Assembly: GCA_046295455.1 (NCBI GenBank)
Contig: JBKBNI010000002.1
Location: 1-64,000, forward strand
Length of the DNA: 64,000 nucleotides
Origin: Thermaurantimonas sp046295455
Lineage (GTDB): Bacteria > Bacteroidota > Bacteroidia > Flavobacteriales > Schleiferiaceae
Reading direction: 5' to 3'
Below the pieces are notes generated by a model, which made no database searches, had not been told where the DNA came from, and worked only from the letters and a program-made list of their open reading frames with translations. The position numbers and the translations under genes are program-made. Positions 1 through 7,571 of this stretch are shown in pieces; position 1 is the first letter of the stretch, and every line of letters begins with the position of its first letter.

Positions 1-200
1 ATTTTTAGCCGTATGTTTTCACAATCAGATAGATCATAAGATGACCATTTGAGTGTATGTGGGTAGTTTTTTTCTAAGTCTGATAATTGTTCTGTTTTGA
101 TTCGACTAATCCCGTATACAGTCCAACCTTTTTCTAGTATCAACTTAGTCAAAACGAATCCTAATCCTCTGGATATGCCTGTGACCAATATATTTTTCAT
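1..200 (-). CDS. SDR-family oxidoreductase, N-terminal part (runs off the window)
   Basis: The minus strand reads from an ATG at 198-200 into the left edge, giving about 66 residues. The start has the Rossmann nucleotide-binding pattern of short-chain dehydrogenases/reductases: MKNILVTGISRGLG at residues 1-14. The catalytic Tyr-x-x-x-Lys lies outside the window, so activity cannot be judged. It sits 8 bp after the AMP-ligase stop and is almost certainly in the same operon. In that company a ketoreductase acting on an acyl-ACP or on a sugar nucleotide are both possible; the sequence seen does not decide. Base composition is AT-rich like the two genes before it. Confidence 0.8.
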   Translation of the reverse strand, partial: MKNILVTGISRGLGFVLTKLILEKGWTVYGISRIKTEQLSDLEKNYPHTLKWSSYDLSDCENIRLK

Positions 201-208
201 TGATTAGA

Positions 209-1459
209 TTAATTTTTTAATTGTTTTCTGTCTGTTTTCAGACTTTTAGTCAAATGAAATTCATTCGTAAATCGTATTAATCTTGGAATTTTAAATTCCT
301 GAAGATGATTAGCCAGCTTTCTTCTAATTGTTGTTTCATCAAGATCCGGATTATTTGATCCAATATCACAGCACAATATATTTCCCAAAACTGAATTGTT
401 TTTAGAGTAAACTTTTACATATTGCACCTCGAATACCTTCCTTATTGTTTCTTCCACTTCGTTGATATTTACTTTCATTCCACCTACATTGATCATATCA
501 CTTTTACGTCCTGCAAACCTTAAGAGATTTGGATTTTCATTAATTATCTCTATTAAGTCTCCTGTCATATACCATTCGTCAACTTCTTGACCCTGACCCA
601 CAAAACTTCCCAACAAAGACTGATGCACACATAATTCATTATTTATAATCTTTACTTTGTCTTTTAACGAGTTGGGTATCTCAAAACCCTCACCTTTACT
701 CACTAATAAAGTCCCAAATTCGGTAGATGCATAAATGTTTCTAAACTGTGCGTTCGGAAAATTTGCTTTGAGACGCTCTAAAAGCACGTTATCTAGTTTT
801 TCTCCTCCTGAGGTTACTCTTTTGACTGATTCAAATTTTTTGCTACTATTCAAAAAAAGTCGGTAAAATGTAGGGGTGGCAGATAAATGAGTGATGTTAC
901 AGCGTTTAATTGCTTCTTCAATCTCCCAAACATTTAATCCAAAAAGTCTAACGATTACATTGCCATTCATCACAGCCTGGAAAAATACTTGAAGGCCGGC
1001 AATGTGCGTAGGATGAAAACAATATCCCCAAATATCATTCTTTTTATCGTCTTTGACTACCAACCCCTTCTTTAAGTTCCTAATTGATTGTCGAACTGCT
1101 TTAGGTTTACCTGTAGTCCCCGATGTGAAAAGTGTAAAGGAAGCTTCAGAAGCCTGAAGTAAGCGACTTACCAAATCAGATTTATCCTTAACATCGATAT
1201 ACTTTCTATCTATTTTTTCATTTAAAGAATTAATGTCCTTTTCGCCTAAAAGATTTAACTTCTCACTATCTTTTAATTCGGGATCTATTAATATTACATC
1301 TGATTCATTCAAAACCGATGCAATCTGTAACATGAAAAGCTCATAGAATGAAAAAGAACTAATGACTTTATTGATATGATTCAATTTGTTCAGATCCTCA
1401 ATCAAATCCTTCCATTCTATCAGCTTATCTTCCCTGATATCAATTAAAAAGTTGCTCAT
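209..1459 (-). CDS. AMP-forming acyl ligase (ANL superfamily)
   Basis: A 416-residue adenylate-forming enzyme that should activate a carboxylic acid with ATP and pass it to CoA or a carrier protein. Visible motifs: P-loop FTSGTTGKPKA at 110-120, the YASTEFG motif at 243-249, TGD near 299-301, the hinge region FAGRKSDMINVGGMKV at 315-330, and a C-terminal KTDRK that carries the usual catalytic lysine. It is shorter than classical acyl-CoA synthetases (about 500-550) because the N-terminal domain is reduced. Its start overlaps the ACP stop by 4 bp, so the ACP is its most likely acceptor. This is inference from context; substrate is unknown. Markedly AT-rich, unlike the genes upstream of 2.1 kb. 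Confidence 0.85.
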   Translation of the reverse strand: MSNFLIDIREDKLIEWKDLIEDLNKLNHINKVISSFSFYELFMLQIASVLNESDVILIDPELKDSEKLNLLGEKDINSLNEKIDRKYIDVKDKSDLVSRLLQASEASFTLFTSGTTGKPKAVRQSIRNLKKGLVVKDDKKNDIWGYCFHPTHIAGLQVFFQAVMNGNVIVRLFGLNVWEIEEAIKRCNITHLSATPTFYRLFLNSSKKFESVKRVTSGGEKLDNVLLERLKANFPNAQFRNIYASTEFGTLLVSKGEGFEIPNSLKDKVKIINNELCVHQSLLGSFVGQGQEVDEWYMTGDLIEIINENPNLLRFAGRKSDMINVGGMKVNINEVEETIRKVFEVQYVKVYSKNNSVLGNILCCDIGSNNPDLDETTIRRKLANHLQEFKIPRLIRFTNEFHLTKSLKTDRKQLKN

Positions 1460-1680
1460 TCAAACTTTTTTAATATTTCACCTGCCGTATTGACCAATCC
1501 ATCAGCGAAAATATCAATATCGTACTCAGCTTCAATCTTTACAGTCAATTCAGCAAGATCTAAAGAGTCCATACCTAAATCTTCTCTCATTCGAGTCTCA
1601 TTAGTAATGAGATTAGGAAGTTCTTTACCTCTGTTTTGAAGTACCGACTTAATAATTCTTTCAAGATCTGTAATATTCAT
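1456..1680 (-). CDS. Acyl carrier protein, dedicated copy
   Basis: A 74-residue acidic protein with the phosphopantetheine attachment motif GMDSLDLAEL; the serine is residue 39. Length and helix pattern fit a free-standing ACP. The housekeeping acpP normally lies in a fatty-acid cluster next to fabF, so this copy, overlapped by an AMP ligase on one side and a sugar ketoisomerase on the other (4 bp each), is probably a dedicated carrier for an acyl group added to a surface sugar. Function in the phosphopantetheine sense is secure; its pathway role is inferred. Confidence 0.88.
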   Translation of the reverse strand: MNITDLERIIKSVLQNRGKELPNLITNETRMREDLGMDSLDLAELTVKIEAEYDIDIFADGLVNTAGEILKKFE

Positions 1681-2093
1681 TTATTTTTAAATTTTAAAAA
1701 CGATTGATAGTCCCTTATATAATCCTCTTCATCATACCCATGAGAGGCCAATACCAGGCAGATTGCACCGGAGGAAAAACTTTTTTCCGCAGCCCATATA
1801 CCCGGTGGAATATGTAAGCCAAAAAAAGGTCTGTTTAAAACCACTGTCCGCTTAAGCCTGCCATCATCTAACTCAATTTCAAAACTTCCACTGGCAGCTA
1901 CTAAAAATTGATGACAGGTTTTATGTGCATGTGCTCCTCGGTCTTCACCAGCAGGAATATCATATATATAAAAAACTCTTTTAATCTCAAAAGGCACATC
2001 TTCAAAGTTGGCTAATGGAGTGATATTACCCGCTCTGTTTGGTATTTTTTTTAACTGAATGACAGAGCAATCGTAAATACTAGTGGTGTTCAT
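1677..2093 (-). CDS. FdtA/QdtA-like sugar 3,4-ketoisomerase (cupin), copy 1
   Basis: A 138-residue single-domain cupin of the FdtA/QdtA/WxcM family, which converts dTDP-4-keto-6-deoxyglucose to the 3-keto isomer before amination to Fuc3N or Qui3N. The motif RGAHAHK at 52-58 keeps both histidines of the family active site (H55, H57). The YIYD element at 42-45 and C-terminal DEEDYIRDY are also typical. No acyltransferase domain is fused, unlike the bifunctional WxcM/FdtD forms. It overlaps the ACP by 4 bp and the second copy by 14 bp. AT-rich like the acyl genes downstream. Substrate is inferred from the family; no dTDP-glucose pathway gene is seen in this window. Confidence 0.85.
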   Translation of the reverse strand: MNTTSIYDCSVIQLKKIPNRAGNITPLANFEDVPFEIKRVFYIYDIPAGEDRGAHAHKTCHQFLVAASGSFEIELDDGRLKRTVVLNRPFFGLHIPPGIWAAEKSFSSGAICLVLASHGYDEEDYIRDYQSFLKFKNK

Positions 2094-2517
2094 TACAGTA
2101 AGTGAGATATTCGTGGTAATTTCTTATATAATCTTCTTCACTAAAGTAGGTAGAGCTCAGCACCATGGCCAAGGCATTGGTCGAAAAATTTTGCATTTGC
2201 CGCCACAGGCCGTTGGGGATGTAGAGGCCGTAATAGGAGCGGTTTAATGAAAAAGTCTGTTTGACTTTGCCATCATCTACCACTACATCGAAGCTGCCGG
2301 AGAGTGCCACGATGAGTTCCTGCTGTTGCTTAAAGGCATGCCCACCCCTCACCTGCCCGCCGGGCACGTCGTAGATCCAATACACACGCTCAATTTTGAA
2401 GGGGATATGCTTAAATTCCTCGATGAAAGAGAGGTTTCCGCGGGGGTCTTCAAATTTGGGGAGAGGGATGATTTGTGGCATGGAGAGATTCAAAAAATCA
2501 AAGACTTGAGGATTCAA
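2080..2517 (-). CDS. FdtA/QdtA-like cupin, copy 2, with an altered active-site motif
   Basis: A 145-residue paralogue of the next gene in the operon, aligned along its whole length (VYWIYD, then RGGHAFK at 57-63, then SEEDYIRNY). The second histidine of the HAH motif is phenylalanine (F62), while the first (H60) is kept. In the characterised FdtA/QdtA enzymes both histidines lie in the active site, so this copy may have a different isomerase outcome, or may only work together with copy 1. It is less AT-rich than copy 1, so the pair is probably not a recent in-place duplication. It starts at an ATG with no gene close upstream, only a 480-bp decayed stretch. Confidence 0.82.
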   Translation of the reverse strand: MNPQVFDFLNLSMPQIIPLPKFEDPRGNLSFIEEFKHIPFKIERVYWIYDVPGGQVRGGHAFKQQQELIVALSGSFDVVVDDGKVKQTFSLNRSYYGLYIPNGLWRQMQNFSTNALAMVLSSTYFSEEDYIRNYHEYLTYCNEHH

Positions 2518-2996
2518 AGATTCGGGATTTGAGGATTCTTAGAATTGTGGCTCAATGAAAGTGATACCTTGTGACACTTTTGGCGGAAAGGTAAATTGGT
2601 GATTGAATGAAATAGTCTCCCATCAATGTTCCTGGTCGCTTAGTTTGGTTTTATTCTTTGTTTGATCACCATCCTTATCTATAACGTAGCAAATGATGTT
2701 TTTCATTCCCAAGCCGAAATACAGACTCTTGTGCCCGACAGAAACGTTTTATCTTTCATACGTTTTTTACTATGAAATGCTTCCCTTCAGTATCCTGAGC
2801 ATGCTTTGATCCGGATTCTAGGGAAATTGCAAAAAATCACTCAAAACCAGATGCATCGGAAAGCGATTTTTCAAAATCCCAAATAATAGATCGTACGTTG
2901 GAATTCCGGATTTACATTCAATGGGTCATAAACGTTTTTCATTTTTATAAATGCGGAGTTCAATGTTTTCTGCTCTTTTACTTTATCCTGTAAAAC
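2518..2996. other. Gap with a decayed gene remnant
   Basis: There is no intact gene here. On the minus strand, 2996 down to 2871, an open stretch of 41 codons without a start of its own reads like a protein C-terminus, with KMKNVYDPLNVNPEF near its middle. This resembles the C-terminal tail of FAD-linked oxidases (pattern Lys-x-x-Tyr/Phe-Asp-Pro-x-x-x). It directly follows the stop of the truncated epimerase, in the same frame. The rest, 2518-2870, holds only short broken frames and no promoter or terminator that can be defended. Confidence 0.45.
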
Positions 2997-3373
2997 TTAC
3001 AGAGTAGCATCAGGCACCTCTGACGGAACATTGAGATGCGGCCGGTAGCCCAGGTCTTTTTCCAAATCACTTACATCTGCATATTTGGCCGGCATATCTC
3101 CGGGTGGGATGGCTATTTTTTGCATATTCGTTCCATCGTTGGCCGATCCCCCGGATCCGCCTTGATGAAAGTATAGTTCGGGTGAATGTGGGATGCAATC
3201 AGGGAAGAGGAGCATTCATCAATCCCTGCTTCCTGGAGCCGGGCATATTTCAGGTTGGGGTCGTAGTAGTCATTTATGTTATCGAGACCAAAAACCTTTT
3301 CAAATCTGGCAGTGAGCCTGTATACGAGGTGAAAGCCGATGAAGCCGGCCGATCCGGTGACCAGAATATTCAT
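2997..3373 (-). pseudogene. UDP-glucuronate 4-epimerase-like gene, internally deleted and frameshifted
   Basis: From the ATG at 3373 the frame gives 86 residues of a clear NAD-dependent sugar epimerase N-terminus (MNILVTGSAGFIGFHL; then GLDNINDYYDPNLKYARL at about 30-47, the signature of the UDP-glucuronate epimerase branch) and stops at 3113. A different frame then continues with IAIPPGDMPAKYADV and LEKDLGYRPHLNV, the family's C-terminal element, ending at 2997. An intact enzyme has about 320-350 residues; roughly 220 central residues, including the catalytic Ser and Tyr-x-x-x-Lys, are missing. So the gene has lost its core by deletion and also changed frame at the joint. The start overlaps the stop of the WlbA-like gene by 4 bp, showing it was once translated in the operon. 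Confidence 0.85.
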
Positions 3374-4335
3374 TGGAATGGATGCGGTGCCAAAGGCAAG
3401 GTGGCCAATTCATGCCAATGGCCATGAAGCCCCACAGGACGGGCATTTCGGATGTCGTGCACGATTTTGATGGCTTTAGCAGCTTCATCAAGGGTAAATC
3501 CTTGTCCGGCAAGAATGGCTTCATAACTACGGGTATGAAGATCGGTAAACCCTTCGCTGAACTCGATTTCCTCACCATCCACAGTGATGGAGCGATAGGT
3601 GCGTGCACCTTTTGCCTTTGCAGCTTCCGGAAGCGTATCGGCATTGATGCTCAGAAACCAGCGCACCCTGGCCCTGTCGAGTTCAAGGTAACCGGATGCT
3701 CTGTCATGGGTATGTATGTGGACAACATTTTCCCGGACATCCCCAAAAATCCAGGTAAGCATGTCGTAAAAATGCACGCCTATATTGGTGGCGATACCTC
3801 CGGACTTGCTCAGATTTCCTTTCCAGCTGGTGTAGTACCATTTGCCGCGGGAGGTAATGTATGTAAGTTTTATGTCGTACACCTTATCAGCAGGTCCGGA
3901 AAGCACTTTCTCTCTCAAGGCAATTAAGGCAGGGTGAAGTCGGAGCTGGAGAATGGTATATATCCGAAGCCCTGTTTCCTCTTCGATTACCTTCAGACTT
4001 TCTACATTCCATGGATTAAGAACGATGGGCTTCTCACATATGGCATGGGCTCCGTTGCGCAAGGCCAATCGGATATGTGCATCATGGAGATAATTCGGGC
4101 TGCATATGCTTACGTAATCAATTTTGTGATCGCCCTGCCGGCGAAGTTTATCAAGGTGGCGATCGAAGCGTTCAGGCTCCGTAAAAAAAGCCGCATCGGG
4201 AAAGTAGCTGTCCATGATCCCAACACTATCGAAAGGATCAAGCGCAGCCAGAAGGGTATTACCTGTTTCCATAATGGCTTTCAGGTGGCGCGGTGCGATG
4301 AAGCCTGCTGCTCCGATGAGGGCGAAGTTTTTCAT
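3370..4335 (-). CDS. wlbA: WlbA/WbpB-like UDP-GlcNAcA 3-dehydrogenase (Gfo/Idh/MocA family)
   Basis: A 321-residue NAD-dependent sugar oxidoreductase. The start was set at the ATG of MKNFALIGAAGFIAPRH (4335), since this begins the Rossmann fold; an in-frame ATG 51 bp upstream adds an unrelated lysine-rich leader. Visible features: GxxGxxxxRH dinucleotide loop at 8-17, CEKPI at 100-104 with the conserved lysine, and GGIATNIGVHFYDML in the C-terminal half, the WbpB/WlbA substrate motif with the catalytic histidine. Family members oxidise C3 of UDP-GlcNAc-uronate, the product that WlbC-type aminotransferases use. The WlbB-like acetyltransferase is next door, but the aminotransferase is absent here. 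Confidence 0.87.
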   Translation of the reverse strand: MKNFALIGAAGFIAPRHLKAIMETGNTLLAALDPFDSVGIMDSYFPDAAFFTEPERFDRHLDKLRRQGDHKIDYVSICSPNYLHDAHIRLALRNGAHAICEKPIVLNPWNVESLKVIEEETGLRIYTILQLRLHPALIALREKVLSGPADKVYDIKLTYITSRGKWYYTSWKGNLSKSGGIATNIGVHFYDMLTWIFGDVRENVVHIHTHDRASGYLELDRARVRWFLSINADTLPEAAKAKGARTYRSITVDGEEIEFSEGFTDLHTRSYEAILAGQGFTLDEAAKAIKIVHDIRNARPVGLHGHWHELATLPLAPHPFQ

Positions 4336-4656
4336 GAATATTTTATATTTATATGTTTTTATTATCGTTTTTTTGGGGATGAGCACACCTTACAATCGGT
4401 TGAAATCTGCTCTATGCCGTTTTGATCCTGGTATCTCAAAAATGAATTTAACTGCAACGATATGAGGTGTGTTTTTAAGATGTTTTTTGATCAAAAGCAA
4501 CTGATCACAAAGCTTTGATCTGTAGAAATAATTTATTCCAGAATTACTGCAGCAACTGAAAAAACTGAAAGAAGAATTTTTGCTTTGGAACAGACATCCG
4601 GATACCGGATTTCTTTATTTTAAAAAATAGTTGCAGGTAATGTACTTAGGATGAAA
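4336..4656. other. Intergenic gap with possible gene debris
   Basis: This 321-bp stretch separates wlbB from wlbA in an otherwise tightly packed operon. It is AT-rich. On the plus strand at 4532-4630 a 32-codon open stretch ends at TAG and contains LKKLKEEFLLWNRHPDTGF, which reads like a real C-terminus but has no start and matches nothing I can name. It lies opposite to the operon. No terminator hairpin was seen. This is where a WlbC-type aminotransferase could once have stood, but nothing of such a gene is recognisable. Confidence 0.35.
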
Positions 4657-5235
4657 TTACACTTTAGTGACCTGATCGTCTTTTAGTTCATACCACTCTT
4701 TGCTCTCAGGACACTGGGCGCGGCCGCTCGCATCAAAGTGAAGCCGGTGTCCGTATTCGCTCATCCAACCGATCTGTCGGGCCGGGTTGCCCACGACCAA
4801 CGCATAGGCCTTTACGGCTTTGGTCACTACGGATCCAGCGCCTATAAAGGCATAAGGCCCTATGTCATGGCCACATACGATGGTGGCATTGGCGCCGATG
4901 GTAGCGCCCCTGCCTACGTGTGTTTTGAGGTATTGTCCGCGTCTGTTGACAGCAGACCGAGGGTTGATGACATTGGTAAAAACCATGCTCGGTCCGAGAA
5001 AGACATCATCATCACAGGTGACCCCTGTATAAATACTGACGTTGTTTTGGACTTTCACGTTGTTGCCCAGGACGACTTCAGGACTTACCACCACATTTTG
5101 ACCCAGATTGCAGTTTCGACCGATTTTACAGCCGGTCATGATGTGCGAGAAGTGCCAGATTTTGGTTCCTTCCCCAATTTCACAATCGGGATCGATTACC
5201 GCTGTGTGATGTGCAAAATACGTTTTATCGTTCAC
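4657..5235 (-). CDS. wlbB: WlbB/WbpD-like N-acetyltransferase (left-handed beta-helix)
   Basis: A 192-residue hexapeptide-repeat acyltransferase starting at GTG (5235). It opens with YFAHHTAVIDPDCEIGEGTKI and has regular hexapeptide turns through about residue 155. The block GPSMVFTNVINPRSAVNRR is diagnostic for the WlbB/WbpD group, which acetylates the 3-amino group of UDP-GlcNAc3NA using acetyl-CoA on the way to UDP-GlcNAc(3NAc)A and ManNAc3NAcA. The C-terminal part HRLHFD lies beyond the helix. It follows the 4-epimerase after 33 bp. The product assignment relies on the family and on the WlbA-like neighbour; the amine donor enzyme is not in the window. Confidence 0.88.
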   Translation of the reverse strand: MNDKTYFAHHTAVIDPDCEIGEGTKIWHFSHIMTGCKIGRNCNLGQNVVVSPEVVLGNNVKVQNNVSIYTGVTCDDDVFLGPSMVFTNVINPRSAVNRRGQYLKTHVGRGATIGANATIVCGHDIGPYAFIGAGSVVTKAVKAYALVVGNPARQIGWMSEYGHRLHFDASGRAQCPESKEWYELKDDQVTKV

Positions 5236-5268
5236 TCGTGTTGTTTTTTGTGGAGGAAGTAACGCCTA

Positions 5269-6228
5269 TCAGGCCATTAGCAGCTCTTTTTTATAATAGT
5301 CCACGGTTCGTTTCAGCCCTTCGTAAAGGTCTGAATCCGGTTTGTAGTTGCCTTGTTCTTCTGCTTTTGAAATATCGGCAAGTGAATACAGGATATCCCC
5401 TTTTCGAACCGGGCCATGGACAGCATCCACATCCGCGCCGGTAATTTGCTTAATCATTTGCCAAAGGACGTTTAAATCGGTAGTTTGTCCGCAGGCTACA
5501 TTCCAGATGTAATGGCGCGAGATTTCGAGGGTGTTTAAAAGGGCATTAATATTAATCTGTACAACATTAGACACCGGAGTGAAATCACGGGTGATGGTTC
5601 CGTCTCCGTTGATTATGGGCGTAGTGTTGGATAGTGCGGCTTTAATGAAAAGCGGAATCACTGCTGCATAAGGGCCGTTAGGATCCTGTTTCGGGCCAAA
5701 AACATTGAAGTAGCGAAGCCCGACCAGCGTCATCTCGTAATTGCGGGCATAGGCTTCAGCGTAGAGTTCGTTGCTCATTTTGGTGGCTGCGTAGGGTGAG
5801 AGTACTTTTCCTACCCGGTCCTCCACCTTGGGCGACTCTTCCAGATCGCCATACACAGAGGATGAAGACGCATATACTACGCGATTGACTCTATGGCGTC
5901 TGGCAGCCTCCAAAATGTTGATAAAGCCATTGACATTGACCTCATGTGAGGTGAGTGGGTCCTCGATGCTGCGAGGTACACTGCCAAGTGCTGCCTGATG
6001 ACAGATGGCATCTATCCCAGTCACCAATTTTTCACATATTTCCAGATCGCGGATATCCCCCTCAATAAAGGTAAATTTTGGATGATTCAGAAAGGCTTCA
6101 ATATTTCGTAAGTGCCCGGTGACAAAATTGTCGAGACCTACTACATGCTCTATTTCACTCATTTGAAGCAAGCGCTCCAAGATGTTGGAGCCAATAAATC
6201 CGGCTACGCCGGTGAGAAGTATTTTCAT
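5269..6228 (-). CDS. wbpP: UDP-HexNAc(A) 4-epimerase, TviC/WbpP type
   Basis: A 319-residue extended SDR epimerase. The ATG at 6228 is chosen because MKILLTGVAGFIGSN gives the family N-terminus with GxxGxxG; a 15-residue upstream extension overlaps the previous gene and looks artificial. Catalytic Tyr-x-x-x-Lys is in SPYAATKMSNEL, with the Ser region ASSSSVYG just before. The block GLRYFNVFGPKQDPNGPYAAV is typical of WbpP/TviC, which interconvert gluco and galacto forms of UDP-GlcNAc or its uronate. It follows the TviB-like dehydrogenase by 23 bp, the same pair as in Vi antigen and Pseudomonas O6 synthesis. Confidence 0.88.
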   Translation of the reverse strand: MKILLTGVAGFIGSNILERLLQMSEIEHVVGLDNFVTGHLRNIEAFLNHPKFTFIEGDIRDLEICEKLVTGIDAICHQAALGSVPRSIEDPLTSHEVNVNGFINILEAARRHRVNRVVYASSSSVYGDLEESPKVEDRVGKVLSPYAATKMSNELYAEAYARNYEMTLVGLRYFNVFGPKQDPNGPYAAVIPLFIKAALSNTTPIINGDGTITRDFTPVSNVVQININALLNTLEISRHYIWNVACGQTTDLNVLWQMIKQITGADVDAVHGPVRKGDILYSLADISKAEEQGNYKPDSDLYEGLKRTVDYYKKELLMA

Positions 6229-6251
6229 TAATATATGGAATAAAGCGATTT

Positions 6252-7571
6252 TTACAAGCGCGCATCCACACACTCCTTCGGCAAGACAGACTTAACGTCA
6301 AAAATCACTTGAGTGCTTGATTTGCACAGTTTTAAGTTTTTAAATGAATCGTGAGCCACAGCCAGTATGATGGCAGCATATTGCGTGAGATCCGGTATGA
6401 GAGTGTTTCCGGTCAGGATATCAATGCCGTATTCGTGTTTTACCTCTTCTGCATTGGCCCATGGATCATATACATCAACCTGTACATCAAAACTCCTGAG
6501 CTCTTTGTATATATCGATTACCCTTGTATTGCGGGTATCCGGACAGTTTTCCTTAAAGGTAAATCCAAGAATCAATACTTTGGAATCTATGACACGAAGG
6601 TCTTTGCGCATCATCAGTTTGATGGTCTCGGTCGCTACGTGTTTTCCCATCGAATCATTCAGCCTGCGGCCCGCAAGGATGATCTCGGGATGATAACCGA
6701 CTTCCTGAGCCTTTTGGGCAAGATAGTAGGGATCGACACCGATGCAGTGCCCGCCGACCAGACCCGGTTTAAATTTCAAAAAGTTCCACTTCGTACCGGC
6801 GGCTTCGAGTACTTCAGAGGTATCAATTCCGAGAAGGTTGAAGATTTTAGAAAGTTCGTTGACAAAGGCTATGTTGATGTCTCTCTGACTGTTTTCAATG
6901 ACTTTGGCGGCTTCTGCCACCTTGATGGATGAGGCCTTAAATGTCCCGGCGGTGATGACCGATTTATACAATTGATCGACATATTCAGCCACTTCAGGCG
7001 TTGAACCGGAGGTCACCTTCAAAATTTTGGTCACTGTATGCTGTTTGTCACCCGGATTGATTCTTTCAGGTGAATATCCGCAAAAGAAATCCTCGTTAAA
7101 TTTCAGTTTTGACCCTCTTTCCAGAATTGGCACCATTTCTTCTTCCGTAACACCAGGGTAAACGGTTGATTCATAAATGACGACATCTCCTCTTTTTAGC
7201 ACTTTTGAGACGGTCTCTGATGCCTTGATCATGGGTGTAAGATCCGGTCTGTTGTGTTTGTCCGTAGGTGTAGGGACGGTAACGATGAAAATATTGCAGG
7301 ATGAAAGGTCTCCCACGGCCACAGTGGGATAGAATCCAACCTTGCCGTTATATAGCTCAATCGGATTTTTTACAAGGACGTGTTTGAGTTCCTCATCGGA
7401 TACCTCCAGGGTATGATCATGGCCCTTAAGCAATTCGTCCACCCTGGCAAAGTTTATGTCAAATCCTACTACTTTATACTTCTCTGCCATTGCTACAGCC
7501 AGGGGCAATCCCACGTATCCAAGTCCTATGACACCTATTTTTGATAGGTTAAGAGGTTTAAGTTCATTCAT
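6252..7571 (-). CDS. tviB: UDP-N-acetylglucosamine/galactosamine 6-dehydrogenase, TviB/WbpO type
   Basis: A 439-residue nucleotide-sugar dehydrogenase that oxidises C6 of UDP-HexNAc to the uronic acid with two NAD+. The Rossmann motif IGVIGLGYVGLPLAVAMA is at about 12-29. YESTVYPGVTEEE, GYSPERINPGD and the catalytic cysteine motif GGHCIGVDPYYL (about 273-284) are all present, as is FTFKENCPDTRNTRVIDI near the C-terminus; this last block marks the TviB/WbpO group rather than UDP-glucose dehydrogenase. Its stop is 23 bp before the 4-epimerase; its start overlaps the regulator stop by 4 bp, so the regulator is cotranscribed. Confidence 0.92.
   Translation of the reverse strand: MNELKPLNLSKIGVIGLGYVGLPLAVAMAEKYKVVGFDINFARVDELLKGHDHTLEVSDEELKHVLVKNPIELYNGKVGFYPTVAVGDLSSCNIFIVTVPTPTDKHNRPDLTPMIKASETVSKVLKRGDVVIYESTVYPGVTEEEMVPILERGSKLKFNEDFFCGYSPERINPGDKQHTVTKILKVTSGSTPEVAEYVDQLYKSVITAGTFKASSIKVAEAAKVIENSQRDINIAFVNELSKIFNLLGIDTSEVLEAAGTKWNFLKFKPGLVGGHCIGVDPYYLAQKAQEVGYHPEIILAGRRLNDSMGKHVATETIKLMMRKDLRVIDSKVLILGFTFKENCPDTRNTRVIDIYKELRSFDVQVDVYDPWANAEEVKHEYGIDILTGNTLIPDLTQYAAIILAVAHDSFKNLKLCKSSTQVIFDVKSVLPKECVDARL

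Noticed and set aside
3100..3927. Plus-strand frames of 107 and 184 codons
   Set aside because: Shadows of the epimerase remnant and wlbA on the minus strand, where the clear family motifs lie.
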